This document shows positions 6,152-7,920 of a stretch of DNA of 7,920 nt, in pieces; within the stretch, counting starts at the first letter, position 1; each line of letters starts with the position of its first letter. Made by a program: the position numbers and the translations under genes. Where the stretch lies: positions 1 to 7,920 of the forward strand of contig CAMNAB010000120.1 of NCBI GenBank assembly GCA_946530355.1. The letters are read 5' to 3'. Source of the stretch: Firm-04 sp003446315. GTDB taxonomy: Bacteria; Bacillota; Clostridia; Oscillospirales; Ruminococcaceae. Under the pieces are notes generated by a model. The model was not told where the DNA came from. It saw only the letters and a list, made by a program, of their open reading frames with translations, and did not search any database.

Positions 6152-6966
6152 AAAACAACCTCCTCGCCGCCGATGCGTTCCGCTACATCCTGATACAGCA
6201 GCGAAAGCAACCGGTTGCGGAATTTGCCGTATGCATCCGTTTTGACAAGCTCTGCTCTGTTCCGCGGACGCGCAAACGGGACTTCTACAATCTCATTGAC
6301 TGTGCCCGGATGCGCTGTCAGCACAACAACCTTGTCGGAAAGCAGAATCGCTTCATCAATATCATGTGTGACAAACACGACCGTTTTGCGGTGCTCTGCA
6401 CTGTCGCCTTCCCATAACGAAAGCAGCAGTTCCTGAAGGATCACACGGTTTTTTGCGTCAATCGCACTGAACGGCTCATCCATCAGCAGGATCTCTGTAT
6501 TCATTGCAAGTGCACGGGCAATCGCTGCACGCTGCTGCATGCCGCCCGATAACTGCGACGGATATTTTTTGCCGAATTCGCCAAGACCCACTTTTCCCAA
6601 AAATTCATCCGCAATCTGAAAACGCTCTTTCCGGCTCAGTTCGTGCCGCGCCTGCTTGATGCCGAATGCAATATTGCTGCGGGTCGTCATCCACGGAAAC
6701 AGCGAATAATGCTGGAACACCACGCCGCGCTCTCTGCCCGTTCCGTGCAGCGGTGCACCGTCAATCTCAACGGTGCCCCCTGCTGCCTGATAAAGCCCTT
6801 CCAATACACTCAGCAGGGTCGATTTTCCGCAGCCGCTTGCGCCGATCACACTGACAAACTCCCCTGCTCTGACACCAAAAGATACATCGTGCAGCGCCTG
6901 AAACCGCTTGCCGCGCTCTGTATAATCGACTGACAGATTTTTGATCTCAATCTTATTCGTAGGCAT
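6148..6966 (-). CDS. ABC importer ATPase, SsuB/TauB/NrtD-like
   Basis: This cytoplasmic ATPase powers the importer. The 272-residue product has Walker A GASGCGKST (42-50), Q-loop Gln85 in VFQHYSLFPW, signature LSGGMQQR (139-146), Walker B ILLMDE (159-164) and switch His201 in VTHD. The FQHYSLFPW and LSGGMQQRAAIARAL segments are typical of the nitrate/sulfonate/taurine group rather than of sugar or amino acid importers. No extra C-terminal regulatory domain is present. AGGAG at 6974-6978 lies seven bases before the ATG at 6964-6966. The gene overlaps the binding-protein gene by 14 bases and the permease gene by 4, so all three are almost certainly co-translated. The family is clear. The substrate could be a sulfonate, taurine, nitrate, a thiamine precursor or another small molecule. 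Confidence 0.93.
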   Translation of the reverse strand: MPTNKIEIKNLSVDYTERGKRFQALHDVSFGVRAGEFVSVIGASGCGKSTLLSVLEGLYQAAGGTVEIDGAPLHGTGRERGVVFQHYSLFPWMTTRSNIAFGIKQARHELSRKERFQIADEFLGKVGLGEFGKKYPSQLSGGMQQRAAIARALAMNTEILLMDEPFSAIDAKNRVILQELLLSLWEGDSAEHRKTVVFVTHDIDEAILLSDKVVVLTAHPGTVNEIVEVPFARPRNRAELVKTDAYGKFRNRLLSLLYQDVAERIGGEEVVL

Positions 6967-7920
6967 TGAAATGCTCCTCTAATGACTGATATATTTCATC
7001 TGCATTTTCAGAAAGAATACTGTCTAATGCAGCCTTATAAATTTCTGTGTTATACAGCGGTTCAATGTCATAATCCTCTGTGTAACCAAGTTCTACAATC
7101 GTATCTTTGAGCGTCAAGGTACCCTTTTTGTCCGGATCCGGACTCGATACACTGTATCCGCCGTAAACCTCTGTATCAATAAATTCCTCGTCAATGTCAA
7201 TGTATTTCTTGACATCTGCAATCGTTTTTTCATGGTCTTCCTGCGTCAGATGATACGCTTTGATGAGTGCGCGTTCCAGTGCCGTGAAGGTATTCGGATG
7301 CTCCCTGACCGCCGCTGTGGACGCGACCTGACGGCAGCACGGCTGGTTCTCCAGCGCCGCTTCATGTGCGCAGTAATATACGACTTTGTATCCCTGCGAT
7401 TTCGCAAGCGATGCGTAAGGCGAATAAACAGATGCGGCATCAATCGTTGCGTTCGAAAGCGCTGCGTATGCATCTTTCTGGCTGTCAAAATATACAATAT
7501 TGACCTTGTCTTCGCCTTCGCCGATCTCAATGCCCGCGTTTTTCAGCAGAATCTGCAATTCGGCATCCTGCACGCTGTTCTTGACTGATGCTACATTCCG
7601 CCCCTTCAAAATCTCAACACCAAGTTCATCTTCCTCTGCATATTCCGATTTGATGACGTAGCCGTGACCGTTTGTCATCGCACCGCCGATGATCGTGACA
7701 TCGTGACCCTGACTCTGGAAGGTCAGCGTCGGTACGGAACCAATAAATGCGACATCCAGTTTGCCGGATTCCAGACCGTTGACCAGTTCGCCGGCACTCG
7801 AAAACTGCGTCAGTGTGACTTGTAAGCCTTCTTCTTCAAAATAACCTTCTTCTGCGGCAACAAATGCCAGCAGATGCGCCGTCGAATTCAGATATCCCAG
7901 CTCAAGCTCGCTTTTTTCCG
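6953..7920 (-). CDS. ABC importer substrate-binding protein, NMT1/SsuA-like, N-terminus outside window
   Basis: This extracellular binding protein captures the substrate and presents it to the permease. The frame is open on the minus strand from the window edge to the TAA at 6953-6955, giving 321 residues. The gene therefore does not start at the internal ATG at 7676-7678, because the upstream codons carry conserved family sequence: AAEEGYFEEEGL (7826-7861) and LESGKLDVAFIG (7739-7774), both hallmarks of NMT1/SsuA-type proteins. Only the signal peptide, probably a lipoprotein signal in a Gram-positive, and a few residues seem to be missing. A vicinal cysteine pair in QPCCRQ (codons 7334-7339) falls in the second lobe. 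The C-terminal part is acidic and lysine-rich. It is the first gene of this operon within the window; the promoter lies beyond 7920. SsuA/TauA-like identity is by resemblance and gives no firm substrate. Confidence 0.87.
   Translation of the reverse strand, partial: EKSELELGYLNSTAHLLAFVAAEEGYFEEEGLQVTLTQFSSAGELVNGLESGKLDVAFIGSVPTLTFQSQGHDVTIIGGAMTNGHGYVIKSEYAEEDELGVEILKGRNVASVKNSVQDAELQILLKNAGIEIGEGEDKVNIVYFDSQKDAYAALSNATIDAASVYSPYASLAKSQGYKVVYYCAHEAALENQPCCRQVASTAAVREHPNTFTALERALIKAYHLTQEDHEKTIADVKKYIDIDEEFIDTEVYGGYSVSSPDPDKKGTLTLKDTIVELGYTEDYDIEPLYNTEIYKAALDSILSENADEIYQSLEEHFNAYE

Noticed and set aside
6953..7678. Calling the binding-protein gene from the internal ATG at 7678
   Set aside because: The frame stays open to the window edge and the upstream codons encode conserved NMT1/SsuA-type sequence, so the gene is partial at 7920.
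5231..7920. Assigning ssuA/ssuB/ssuC or tauA/tauB/tauC symbols
   Set aside because: Sulfonate, taurine, nitrate and thiamine-precursor importers share these motifs, and no substrate-specific feature or partner enzyme is visible.

Overview
The window reads as chromosomal DNA of a low-oxygen-adapted Firmicute, most likely a Clostridia/Ruminococcaceae-type anaerobe. This is inferred from the SUF gene set (SufU as partner of SufS, no SufE or SufA), strong Gram-positive-style Shine-Dalgarno sequences, tight gene overlaps and roughly balanced base composition by eye. No mobile element, CRISPR array, tRNA or rRNA is visible, and I see nothing that amounts to a new biological system. It looks like well-ordered housekeeping DNA with a few details worth checking.

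Layout. Bases 1-242 carry no gene I can support. They hold a perfect GC-rich hairpin with a TTCG loop (44-71, probable terminator of an upstream gene) and then an exact-consensus extended -10 promoter (160-188) with a candidate palindromic operator over its -35 box. From 243 to 5067 a single plus-strand operon encodes the complete minimal SUF iron-sulfur cluster assembly machine in the order sufC-sufB-sufD-sufS-sufU, with gaps of at most 9 bases or overlaps of 8-11 bases, and closed by a 15-bp hairpin plus T-run (5071-5116).

Bases 5068-5230 hold only two back-to-back terminators. From 5231 to the window end a minus-strand operon, convergent with suf, encodes an ABC importer of the nitrate/sulfonate/taurine class: substrate-binding protein (cut by the window edge), then ATPase, then permease. 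The genes overlap by 14 and 4 bases.

How the genes work together. SufS takes sulfur from cysteine, SufU accepts the persulfide at a zinc-bound site, and SufB-SufC-SufD assembles the cluster using SufC ATP hydrolysis. The ABC importer is a separate transcription unit. If its substrate is a sulfonate or other sulfur compound, it could feed the same sulfur economy, but the substrate cannot be read from the sequence.
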